Shown here in pieces: positions 1 to 11,500 of a stretch of DNA of 64,000 bases. Below the pieces are notes generated by a model that ran no database searches, was not told the DNA's origin, and worked only from the letters and a program-made list of their open reading frames with translations. Origin of the DNA: Eucommia ulmoides (taxonomy: Eukaryota; Streptophyta; Magnoliopsida; Garryales; Eucommiaceae); NCBI GenBank assembly GCA_016647705.1, contig CM028336.1:17496880-17560879 (forward strand). The letters are read 5' to 3'. Positions within the stretch are counted from its first letter, which is position 1. The number at the start of each line of letters is the position of its first letter. The translations under genes were made by a program, and so were the position numbers.

Positions 1-1015
1 AAGAACACAAACCAGTGACACAAATAACAAACGCTTTAGATCAAGAACTTGAAAGTAATCTCTCGTAGAAATTTCAGCAATAATCTCACTCTTAAAAAGC
101 TCAAATCTGGTAGTTCTTGATGTATCTAAACTTATTCCCGCAGGTCTCTATAAATAGACCTAGAACTAGAATTCTACAGCTAGTTTTCATGAGATATATG
201 ATTAAATGACATCCCAGGACTCCATATATCCCATATAGTCAAAATAGATATGTTTCATTTAAAAATACTCTTGAGAAAACTCATTTTGGTCCTTAAAACT
301 TTTTCAATTCGAAATCTGTTAAAATAAGAAGTATTAAAACACTTTAATTAAAAGAATATTTTAATTAAATAGACCAATTAAATAAGAATCATAAAATATA
401 TCATGTATATTTGAATTACACCTAAATCCTTCCGAAGTCTCTCTTAGAATCATAAAAAACCAGATGATTTGACCAAGAAATGTAACAATAAAAAATTTGA
501 CTGATTCATTTGGTTGACTGCCCATTTGCCTCGGTCGACCGCCTCTTGCCAATGGCTAATTCTAGCCGTTGGCCTTAACTTTGTCAATTGATCGACCCCC
601 ATGATCGGTTGACCGATTGGATCAGTAGCCCTTCCCAATTTTCCAATTTGGCTACTGTTTGCTTCAGTTGACCGGCCTAATTCTGTCGGTTGACCGAATT
701 AATCAGAGGCTTACTCCTTTTACTCATTTTGGTCACTGTTTCCATCGGTTGTCTGATTGGATTAGAATGTCTCCTATTCTTCTTCCAAAACACACTGTTT
801 TGGTTAGTCGACTGACCTTTTTTGCCGGTTGACCGAATTGACCCGAAAACTTTATAATTTATGCTTTAAAACCCATTTTTTACCTAAGTCATTAACCAAA
901 ACCATTTCACATATGGAGCACATAATAAAACACATTTTAGGATCTTAAACTTATTACTTTTTACTAAGACACACATAAGATTAATTCATTTTAAGTGTCG
1001 TGCGTGATCCTAATT
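1..1015 (-). mobile_element. LTR-like repeat, family R1, left-edge copy
   Basis: Reverse-complementing this stretch gives sequence that follows 46260-47330 in order: the TATGTGTGT block, CGGGTCAATT, the GGTTGACCGA-type motif array, a TATA-like block followed by GCGGG, then AGAACNACCAG and TTCTTGATCTAAAGC. That collinearity, the TATA block and the lack of coding sequence suggest an LTR of a plant retrotransposon, here truncated by the window edge. No TG...CA termini or target duplication could be fixed. Confidence 0.6.
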
Positions 1016-1028
1016 AGGGTTGCATTAA

Positions 1029-2201
1029 CGGCATGTTTGGTTGGACGGAATGGAATGAGGGTGGAATGGAACGGAAGAAGTAATGGAATGAGAGAAGGAA
1101 TGGAATGGAATTGTGAATGCAATCACTATTCCATTCTCTTGTTTGGTTGGTATGGAATGAAAGAAAGAATGGAATAGTGAAATATAGTAAAATTTTCGTT
1201 TTGCCCTTATAAAATTATTATTCCATTCTCTTCTTGGTTGATTATAATAAAATTTTATTATATTTCACTATTATATTCCTTTCCTCATTTTATTATATTT
1301 CACTATTCAACTCAATTTTAAATTTTTGTTTTCTAATTTCTATTTTTGTTCTCAATTTTCAGTTTCTATTCTTTAATTTCTGTTTTTGTTCTCAATTTTT
1401 AGTTTCCTTTTTCAATTTTCCGTTCTCTAATTTTCTATTTTTTGTTCTCAATTTTCAGTTTATATTCTTAAGTTTTTGTTTTTGTTCTCAATTTTCTATT
1501 TTTATTCTCAATTTTCGGTTTCCATTCTCAATTTTCTATTATCTAATTTTATGTTTTTGTTCTCAATTTTATGTTTTTATTCTCAATTTTCTGTTTCTAT
1601 TATCTAATTTTATGTTTTTGTTCTCAATTTTCAATTTTCGTTCTCAATTTTTCGTTCTCTAATTTTATATTTTTATTCTCAATTTTCAGTTTATATTCTC
1701 AATTTTCAGTTTTTGTTCTCAATTTTTCGTTCTCTAATTTTATGTTTTTGTTCTCAATTTTTAGTTTATGTTCTCAATTTCTTGTTCTCTAATTTTCTGT
1801 TTTTGTTCTCAATTTTCGGTTTATGTTCTTAATTTTCTGTTTCTATTTTCAATTTTCAGTTTCTATTCTCAATTTTCTAGTTCTGTTCTCAATTTTTTGT
1901 TCTCAATTTTCTATTTATATTCTCAACTTTCTGTTTTCTAATTTCAATTTATGTTCTCTAATTTCTGTTTTTGTTTTCAATTTTCAAGGCCTTAATTAGA
2001 AGGGCTATTATGTATTTAAGATATTAATTGCATTGGGATGGAATCCCATTCCATCCCATCTCAAATGGAATTCCATTCCATCCAATTTCATTCCAATGGA
2101 ATCACTTTTGTGATTCCATTAGAGAACCAAACAATGGAATAGGATTCGAGGGCGGAATGCGATTCCATTCTGCCCTCGATTCCATCCAACCAAACATGAC
2201 G
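1029..2201. mobile_element. Non-autonomous PIF/Harbinger-type TIR element with a minisatellite core
   Basis: Starts CGGCATGTTTGGTTGG and ends with the inverse CCAACCAAACATGACG, flanked on both sides by TAA, the 3-bp target type of PIF/Harbinger. Inside the termini, GGAATGGAATG-type and inverted CATTCCATTCC-type sequences form extended subterminal inverted repeats. No transposase is encoded; a 142-residue Phe-rich frame in the core is repeat translation. It must have been mobilised by a partner; the Harbinger remnant at 42053 has related TIRs. Confidence 0.75.
1300..1985. repeat. Degenerate pyrimidine-rich minisatellite (TTCTCAATTTTC-type units)
   Basis: About 0.7 kb of tandem variants of TTCTCAATTTTCNGTTT alternating with TTCTCTAATTTT, units about 12-24 bases. 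It fills the middle of the TIR element at 1029-2201. Confidence 0.8.
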
Positions 2202-2204
2202 TAA

Positions 2205-3314
2205 GAGTATATAGGTAAAGAGTTGTTTTCATCTAGTTTTCTTCAGTGTCTTTAGAACTTTCACGTCTTCATCATTTCCATTTTGCACCTGCTACATTTG
2301 CTTCAATGATTCCTCCTCTTAAACACATTATATTGAACCATAAATCTGAAAACACTCAGTAAAACACATAGTCCCATAAAAATATGAACACTTAATTGTT
2401 TATCAAAACATTGGATTCAACAATTAGTTAACTTGAAAGATGTAGAGACAACTACTTTTCCAGATTTTGTCGGATTCTTTTTTCTTCTCTTAGTTTGTTT
2501 TACTAGTCTTAACATAATTCTTTAGTTTTTACCAAAAGTAAATGTGCACTAAAAAGCAGCTGAACCCCATTTTTCGCCGATGCTAAATGTTCTACCTTGC
2601 CCTTTTTGTCAAACATTCACCTTTTTGAAAATAAATAACTTCTATATATCAAATTTCCATTTAGAACACCCATTTAATTTTGTTGAAAATTATTCGTTCT
2701 TTCATCCCACCATCTTCGGAGTAACCAATATCCCTTTGCATCTTCTTTTTCTGCCCAACCCCCTAATCTCTCCTCCCTGCTCCTTCAGCCATCCATTGTA
2801 CCCTCCTACTTTACTGACCCCGCAATTCTTCCCCCAACTACTCTCTTATTTTGTATGTTTAGAAATGTTAAACGGGCTTTCCTGAATGGTAATATAATAT
2901 GCAAATTATATTTCTCTAAAAGGTGTTGAAGCGCCCCAGTTTCCTGCCTAAACAAGTTCTGAATGGACAAGTGTACTATTTCCTCTTCTATACCTACTTT
3001 ATAAAAAAAAGGAAGAAAGGTGAAAAAAAGAGAGTGGTGATGATACATATAGTGTGATTTAAGGCGCAAGACATTTTATTGTGAAGATCTCTTGTTGCAA
3101 CTTGAGCCACATATTGTAGAAATTTAATATTTCAATGAGTAGTCAGGTAAGAATTTATTGAAAGTGGCATATTATATTTGCATGATATGCTTGCTTACCA
3201 ATAAATTTGCTAGTGCAATGCATTATCAGTGAAAGCTCAGACCACATTAGCAATTTTGTGTTAATTAATTAGACAATTAGCATTTAATAGGAAATTAACC
3301 ACTTAAATGATGAA
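2205..3314. other. No gene seen
   Basis: AT-rich DNA between two TIR elements. Short open frames on both strands show no family resemblance and no codon bias that I could recognise. Confidence 0.6.
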
Positions 3315-3864
3315 GGGCCCATTTGGTTATCTAAATTATACTATTTTTAAAATGGCGTCATCTGAAATGTATTGAATTGTACGTCTCTTTCTTTACAAAT
3401 GATTTTCTTAAATTTACATTTTGGTTTGTACAATTGTTTTAATTTAGTTAAAATTTTCACTAGCTCCAACTCCTCTTACACTATAAAAGAGCATTAAGTT
3501 TAAAAAAAAATAGTTAGATGGCTAATTTGAGTGTTTTAGAAGCAAGAGAGAATACAAAAAGCAATGCTGTTATGTTAGAGAGAGTATAGAATAGAGAGAC
3601 TCCCCTGGAAGTGCATTTATACTAGAGATTTTTTCTTTTTCCAATTGATGGTTGTGGTGGATAGAGTCAAACGGTAACTTTTGAGTTTTCATATTGTGTA
3701 ATTTTAGGATTTTGAAAGAATCATCAAATTTAATATTTTGAATAAAAAAGGGGTATGCTCCAATTTTCATTTTTTTTTTACAACCAAACACCATAAAATA
3801 ATAATTTATAAAGTGACTAATTGTAAAACTCTGTTTAGAAAATTAATGACAGCCAAATGAGCCC
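3315..3864. mobile_element. MITE-like TIR element, about 550 bp
   Basis: Starts GGGCCCATTTGG and ends with the inverse CCAAATGAGCCC; similarity extends inward, with diverged TTATC/GTCATTA-rich subterminal inverted repeats. The flanks are GAA on the left and TAA on the right, so a TAA-type target duplication is only partly preserved. Non-coding. Confidence 0.6.
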
Positions 3865-4582
3865 TAAATTAACTTTGCATTTAATAGAATTTGGTAATCA
3901 TATAATCATAAATAAGAAATCAATTATGAATCCAAAATTTCAAATTGACACGCAAATCGTGTACAAAAAAGTGAACTAAAACAATCTTTCTTAGTCACAG
4001 AAATGTCATCTATCATAAATTAAAGTGTGGATTCAACAATTCATTTTACTAATTAAAGAGGCATGACCCCAGTGCTCATGTACTGACCTTCCGATGTCGG
4101 AGTCTTAGAGTTTGAACCTTAGGTAAGGAGATGGTAGTTGTGATAGAAATTAGGATTATATTTTGATGCCACATGCCGTTTATCAGCTTTTATATCCGTA
4201 TCTGCGAGAGTAGGCTGGATTACTGCTTCTGCATAAAATTGCGGAAGGAAATATGAAGAATAGTAAAACCACAGGTCCAGATTTGATGCTCATTCGAAAT
4301 TTGGATTGAATCCCATAGTAAGTTTTCTGGGTCAATATGAGTAAACTGGTGAAGGGTGATGAGTGTTTTTTGCCCCAAGTTGATGAAAAAAAGAGATTTT
4401 GGTACTCAGATTCCACTTTCCAGCGTACTAGTGAGATTCAAAAGGTTAGGACATAGTATTGAGGGTAAATAAAATATATGAAAGTGTAAGATAAAATTCG
4501 TACGATAGGGAGTGACTACCATGGAGGAGAAGAATAAGAGAAATTTGTCTTATTTGGTTTGGAATTTTCCTGGAATCAATTA
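3865..4582. other. No protein gene; possible short SINE-like stretch at about 4060-4145
   Basis: At 4060-4130 a sequence resembling the tRNA-derived head of a SINE appears (GAGTTTGAACC is close to a B box GGTTCGAANCC, with an upstream CCCAGTGCTC A-box-like stretch). No 3' tail or target duplication was defined. The rest is unremarkable. Confidence 0.3.
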
Positions 4583-5492
4583 CGGCATGTTTGGTACATG
4601 GGATTAGCCAAGGGATTGGAATGGTCATAGGAATGATTATTCCATTCCTATGTTTGGTACATGGGATTAATTTCCATTTCCATTACCAAGGATTTCCTAA
4701 TCCCACAAAACATAGGATTAACCAATCTCTAGATAAACTTGGTATTATTTAATCCTAATTAAATAAGATTAGGTTTTAATTCTTTATCGGCCAAAAAAAG
4801 GCGATCAAACACGAACCGAATATGGAAATGGTAAGGAAATTTAATTAAATTACTATTTTATCTTTTGAAAATTTAATTAAATTACTATTTTACCCTTTGA
4901 ATTTCTAACAAATACATCCTTTACTTTTTTTTTTTACACTTCTGCCCCTACCTTCTTCTTCCGTACACCATCTTCTTAGACGAGAATCCAATTGCGATAG
5001 CCGGTGTCGGATTCTCTCTCTCTCTCTCCCCCTCTCTCTCATCTTCTAACTAACCCCCCAAGCCCCCACTGGTATCACCACCCCGATCCCGCCTGTAACA
5101 CCACCGCCCACCCCCCCACCCCCTGTCGACTGCCTCCCTCTTCTTCTTATTCTTCTTCTTCTCTCGCTCTTTTCTCTCGCTGTCTCTCTCTCTCTCTCTA
5201 TACACACACACACACACACACCTTTTATTTGGAATTATTTAAAAAAAATTATATGTAAAAAAATATATGCTTTTCAAATGGAGACTTTATTGTACAAATG
5301 CATTTAATTCTTGATTTATTCCCAACACACATCAAACATTGGAATGAGAGTGGTCATTTCAATACCACATCTAATTCCTTTTGTCACCAAATATAGGAAT
5401 GGTAATGACCATTCCATTCTATTGCCATAGTAATTCCAATCCTATTGTCATTCCATTCTATTCTATTCCGTTCCAGCGTATGAAACGCAGTG
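4583..5492. mobile_element. PIF/Harbinger-type MITE, about 910 bp
   Basis: Left end CGGCATGTTTGGTACATGG, right end (inverse) CACTGCGTTTCATACGCTGG, flanked by TTA on both sides. The right TIR continues GAACGGAATAGAATAGAA, close to the start of the decayed autonomous Harbinger element at 42053 (GTTGCGTTTAGTACATTGG then AATAGAATGG), which points to one family. Subterminal GGAATGG/CCATTCC repeats; no coding capacity. Confidence 0.72.
5013..5220. repeat. CT-, TTC- and CA-rich microsatellites
   Basis: (CT)n at about 5013-5040, TTCTTC at 5140-5162, (CT)n at about 5183-5199 and (AC)n at about 5202-5220, all inside the Harbinger-type MITE. Confidence 0.85.
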
Positions 5493-5844
5493 TTAGTGGC
5501 TCAACTAGTAAGTGCTACATGAGCAGAGTGATGACATTGGAGAAACGAGAACTCGTGCAGCAAGGAGCATCTAAAATCACTGTGTAAACTAGCTTTTCAT
5601 TCCACTTTGTAATCATTGTATAAGGAATAAAATATGAAATGAATCATTGCTACATGGGCCAGGGTAAATGAATCCGGTTAGGGTGAGTAAGGCTTTTATA
5701 TTGTAATTGCCATATTGTCTTGCGTTATTATTTGATGTCTTATAAAATTGTTGATGTGGACGTTTCCATTTACCTTTGATTTCTTATAAATTTTTTGATG
5801 CAGACCTTTCCATTTAAATTTGCATAACTTCTGTTCTTTGTCAG
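5493..5844. other. Intron or upstream DNA of NUA, no feature
   Basis: AT-rich, ending in a pyrimidine tract and TTTGTCAG, the acceptor of the first NUA exon in the window. Confidence 0.6.
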
Positions 5845-5947
5845 GAGAGAGATAATTTCATTACAGCGTGAGCGCGAAAAGCTGGTTCTCCAAGCTAATT
5901 TTGCACAAGAGAAGCTAGACAGGTTCATGAAAGATTATGAACATCAG
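5845..5947 (+). CDS. NUA: NUA exon, first in window
   Basis: Acceptor TTTGTCAG and donor CAG|GTGAAG. The first G completes a codon split by the upstream intron; the remaining 34 codons start [19 protein letters not shown]. The upstream intron is either at least 5.8 kb long or the preceding exon was not recognised; I found no coding block resembling NUA between 1 and 5844. Confidence 0.88.
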
Positions 5948-8473
5948 GTGAAGTTAATGCTAATTTATTTTCCTTTCCAGCTCCTTTCTCCCCTTCTGCT
6001 ATCTTTCTTGCTATGTCATTCCTGTTTATTGTGAATTGCATCAATATTGGCCTTTAGTGTTTGTATGTCCTTATTACCTTTTGATGCACTTTGTTTCAGC
6101 GAGATGAAACCAATGGCGTTATTGCAAGGAATGTTGAATTCTCGCAGTTAATAATTGACTACCAACGAAAGATGCGTGAAGGTTCTGAGTCTATGCATGC
6201 TGCTGAGGAGCTTTCAAGAAAGTTAACCATGGAGGTACGAGTTAATGTAGTCATGTATAAAAATATATTATATAATTATACATTAAAGGAGGATGGTGTT
6301 TTCCTTCAGATCTTTATCTTTTATATATTGGTTAGGATTTCTCTAAACTTATCAAATGGTGCAAAGTATCTTTTATGATTTAGTTTTATTATTATTGTAT
6401 AGTATCTTTCTTTAAATGTACTAGTGCTAAATGAATTCTCATTTTTCGTTGAAGTATTTTATGTTTTTTTTTTTTTTATTCACATAAAAATTGATTCTTT
6501 CCTTGTTATACCATTGGTTGAGTGCCTCTATGCATAGGCAATCATTTCCAAAAGCATTGTTCCAATTCCAAGCCACTTATTTGTACTTATTCTCCGTAGA
6601 AATAATGTACATTGTTAAATGATGAAAATACGTGCAATTAAATAACATTTTAACCCAATTTAAAAATTTGAAAAATCCATGTTAAACCTTCTATACTCTA
6701 TGGACAATTTTATTGTAGTTCTCTAACATTTGCACTCCACCCATTATTCATTTTCAAATTAACATGATCTTAGAAACATGGCATAAAAAATCATTTCTCA
6801 AGTTTTCTCGTAGTACTTGTTGTACGTTTGGTTTGGCAAACTGCCGAGAATTAATGCTGCTACTCCTTTTTTGAAGGAAAGCTCTGTTAAGAATATTAAA
6901 AAATACAAGAGACTTACTAACTGAGTTGAAAGAGGAACCCATGTAGCTAGAAGTCCTAGCCAAAGTAGCCAGTATCCCTACCCAGAGCTCTAAAACTTAT
7001 GGCCCAGTAACAAAATGAAAAACCAAGAGCATGACTTGATTGAAAACACAGTCCAACTTTCCCAAAACACCAACATCAAAGATACTAGCTTCCGGAAATA
7101 ATTTTCGGAGCTCATTGTTATTTAAGGCGCGAGGCGCATTAAGGCGAAAGTACCCCTTTGGAGTTGAGGCGCAAAGTGAGGAGCGGGCTTCATTAAAGGC
7201 TGGGCAAAAATTTTAAATATGTGCTCTTCTAATGGACTTGCGATATATTCCAATTTAACAACAATAAACGGAGCACAACTTCATTAAAGCACGACCCATA
7301 TTTCTTTTTTTGGTCGTGGACTTATGCTGGATTCCAATGTCACCACAATAAAAGGTATATTGCTCATTAAATGATTGAAATACACCATAAACTGTCATTT
7401 AGATCAGTATAAACTAGTCTCACACAATTTATTCACGTTAAATATATACTGCCAGATCTTTTCTATTACTGTTGCATGGCATTTGCCAATTCTTTTTTGT
7501 CTCTGTTGAAAATAAGTCAAAGAAGCAAATTGATCATATCATTAAATAGAATTTAAATTATAAATTAAGCATGTCAAAAAATTTAAATACTGAAAACATA
7601 GAAAAAAGGGTCTGTGAAAAAACAGGGTCTGTTCGTCAAAAAAAGGAGGCTGTTTGTGTATTGGTGAAAAACAGGGGTGTGAAGATAAACAGGGGCTATT
7701 TATGCATTGGTGCAACATACAGAGGTGTTTGTTAGAAAAAGGGGAAAAAAGTGCATCTGATCAATGGAATATGCCGAGACTCTTTGGCATATAAATAGGA
7801 AAGAAATAGTGCATCGGCTGCAATATGTAGGTGCTGTTTGTGAGAAAAGAAGAAATTGCAGGGGCTGTTCATGAGTTAAAAAACGAAATTTCGTGCTGGT
7901 GACTTGAACCAGAGATTAAGGAGAAAAAAGACGTAACCTTGAGAAGAAGAGAATAGGAGAAGTAACAGAAGAATTAGGAAGAAAACGATGAGAAGCGACT
8001 CGGACAATCATGTTTAAAAGGGAAAAACAACTACGTTAAAGATGCCTTAGATATCGTTTCGCACCTTGCCACCAAGGTTTGCACATCATTGATGTCGCCT
8101 CACCTCATTTGTGATAAGGCACTTAAGCTGTGCCTAGATGGGCCTCTCGCAAAAATGTCAGATCATGAAACAAAATTATTGCCGCCTCTAGAATGTGGAA
8201 CTTGAAACCTTCTGTTTCCAACACTTCCCTGCGTAAGTGTAGATACATTAACAAACCGTAAGAAAATGGGCAATCATAAATTGACCTAATTAGCTTTAAT
8301 TTTGATTAGTTAGGCCTAATTCTTAGCCTAATTTGAAATTCTTAAAAGATAACCCTAATTTGGGTCTAATAAGAATTAAATAGCCTAATTTAAACTCAAT
8401 TTTTTAAAATATCCCTAATTTCACTAATAATAATAAATTTTAAACAATAATCATTATATGCCCATAATTTTGG

Positions 8474-8509
<36 letters not shown>

Positions 8510-11500
8510 TTTTACCCGCTTTTAGAAGATTATCACCAAATAATTCTAGTGTGAGGCTGGGGATGAAAAGGCAGTGTGGGGACGGGGAAGAGAGCAACAG
8601 ATATGTGTCGCTGGTGGTGCGGTGTATAATGCTGGAGTGAGAGAGGACCTGGACGGTGGTGGTGACGTGTGCTGAGGAAGATTGAGGGGCTGCACTTGGT
8701 AGCTGAGAAGAGAAGCAGAATGGGGAGATTGAATACCTGTAGATTGTGGTATGAGGGTGCTGATGGTGCGTTAGGGTGTGCTCCATATGGTGGCTGGTGG
8801 GTTGGAACTGGGAGAGGGAGATGGAGGGGGACTGAAAAGATAGTGCGAGTTTTTGGGGGAGTTTGTCTCAGTTTTCTTGCTGGTATCTGTCTCTTGTTCC
8901 GAAAATGTTATTTGCCTTTCATTTAGCTCAAACCTATCCATACAGTCAAAATACCTATCCATACAGTCAAAATATTGTAAATGTCTTTTGAATTTAAACA
9001 TGACCCCCCCCCCCCCCCCCCCCCCCCAAACTCCCACACACACCCCTTTTGTCCTTAAGAAATGAGATTTCTTGATCATACTGATAATTGTCTACACATA
9101 TGCGTATATATTATATTACTTCTCAGGTGTCAGTGTTGAAGCATGAAAAGGAATTGGCAATTAGTTCTGAGAAGAGAGCTTGTGATGAAGTTCGCAGTTT
9201 GTCAGAGAGGGTTCATCGTTTGCAGGTTTTGTTTTTTCCTCTTCTTAGTTTTTCTTGAAAGTTTTATGTTGCTTGAGAGCGTCTGCCATTTGAATCCGAT
9301 GGAGAATCTACCTGTTTATGTCATACCCATTTGTCATTTAATGCAGGCTAGTTTGGACACTATTCAGAGTGTGGAGGAAGTTCGGGAGGTAGCGTTTTCC
9401 TTGTAGCACATTGTATTATTTCCAGAAAGTGTCACACCTCATCATGTTATATCTTTACCTCTCTTTTGAACAGGAGGCTAGAGCAGAAGAGAGAAGGCGG
9501 CAAGAGCAGTATGTTAAACAGATAGAGGTGTGTTATTTAAAACTAGTAATGCGATTGAAATTCACATTGAAGTGTTTTTTTTTTTTTTTCCGTTTTTCTT
9601 CCTTTCTTTCTTTCCTTCATTCTTGCTTTTTAAATAGATTGTCTTTCTTCCCAGAGAAACAAAGAAATAAATCATTTCCTTTCCTATTTTGCTGGCCAGT
9701 TAATAATTTGACCTAAATGCTAGGTTTAGTTTTACGTAGGTCACAATATTTAACTATTATAACTATAAAATTTATCCATTCAAAATAATTTTTTTTTTTT
9801 TTTTGTTAATTTAAATTATTTCTTTTGAACAAGACAAAGTTATTTTGAAAAACAAAGAGAAAGGGATGGACAAAAATGGAAATCTTTGAGTAGGGCTTGG
9901 TTCCAGATTGAACATGAATCCTTCAGGTTAATATACTTAAAACAATATCCCATATGCCATTTGGGTTAGAGGTACTTTGTTTGAAACTTTGGGAAAGGGC
10001 AATTTTTTAAAGTGAGAAAAGCAATTTCTCCAAAACCAACCCAGAACCTGTGTTCTCAAACTAATCTAGACAGTAAAATGTCTAAAATAACTTGGGATTA
10101 AAAAACTGAGCTAATCTGTATAAATATAATATACCGTGCAGAGAGAGTGGACTGAGGCAAAGAAAGAGCTTGAAGAAGAGCATGATAAAGTTCGGACTCT
10201 CACACTTGAGCGAGAAAGTATGATGAAAAATTACCTGAGACAAGTGGAAGAAATGGGGAAAGAACTATCTAATGCTTTGCATTCTTTATCTTCAGCTGAG
10301 GCTAGGGCTGTGATTGCTGAGGTTTTCTAATTTACCCCATTTATTTAATTTCCTTGTTTGTATTTTACTGGTTGAGTACTTGACGATAAAGATGTGGATC
10401 ATGGATGTCTCTTCTTATAATGCATTTAACTATTGAATCACAGGCCCGATGTTCTGATCTGGAGAAGATCAAATCTTCAGAAATTAAGGTATTCCTACTA
10501 CGTTTTTGCTTTCTCTAATGATCCCTACACTGCCCCCGCAGTTCAGAGAGTTTGTGCTCTGGGTTGCCTATTCTAATTAGGACTCCTGCAACAGATTTTT
10601 CTTTCTTTGAAGCTTGTGTTAGTTATCCTTGGACTTTTTCCTTGCACTAAATATTGAAGGATTTCTTTTAGGAGTTGGACATTTGTGACAGTTGATTTGT
10701 ATAATCTTGGTGACTTTCTAGAACGTCAAATTCAGCCGGTGGTATGCCGGATTGTTTGGCTTTATATAGACAAACTGATATCACTGGGTTTGATTGGTCA
10801 GATAGTAGGGCCTTTTTGCAAATTGAGCAATATTTTGTTTCTTCTGGCCAGTTAAACCAACCACATTACCAATTTTTTCTCACGTAGGTTTTGGAGAAAG
10901 ATCGTGAATGTGGACCTTCCTCTGCTTCAGCTGATAAGGTCTGTGCGTCAGTTGTTTTGATTAGTTAACAGAAGTGGCTTGAAAGAATACTTATGTCCTT
11001 CCATTTTCTATTCTATGTGGGTATTGCCACTATTGAAGTTCGTAATCTTGTAGACCCACAAAGTTAGAAAGTTGATTCTCGCAATATTTCCAACTTTGAA
11101 AATTGATAGTGAATTAAGCGCTAGTAATTCCAGACGATGTTCATCCGACGATGTTCATCGGATTATGTTGAATTCAATTTTTCTTTTTATGGATCGACAA
11201 AGAGTAAAACCTTAGATAGTACGTTCAATGAGGGTGGAATGTGAGTATACTAGTCTAGCACATGCTTTTGGGGGCACGCACAATGGCAAACAATGACTCC
11301 ATGTGGATTGGTTTTCTATGCTGTTGAAGGCGAATTTAGCTTGGCGATAGAAGAACTAAATCTAGCACATGCTTTGGGGCACATAATAAACAATGGTGAA
11401 CAATGACTTACTTGTAGATTGTTTTTCCATGCTGTTGAAGGTGAATTGTGATTGCGGTAAGGGCAGGTCCTATTGCTTAGTTTCTCAGGATATGCACCTT

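Noticed and set aside
1234-1792. Phe/Leu-rich open frames of 142 and 73 codons on the + strand
   Set aside because: They translate the TTCTCAATTTTC tandem repeat inside a TIR element; no start context or family.
5381-5587. 68-codon frame just upstream of the first NUA exon
   Set aside because: Spans a MITE terminus and does not resemble NUA.
8669-9079. Overlapping frames on both strands near the poly(C) tract
   Set aside because: Composition-driven (Gly or Pro runs from the homopolymer) and located in a NUA intron.
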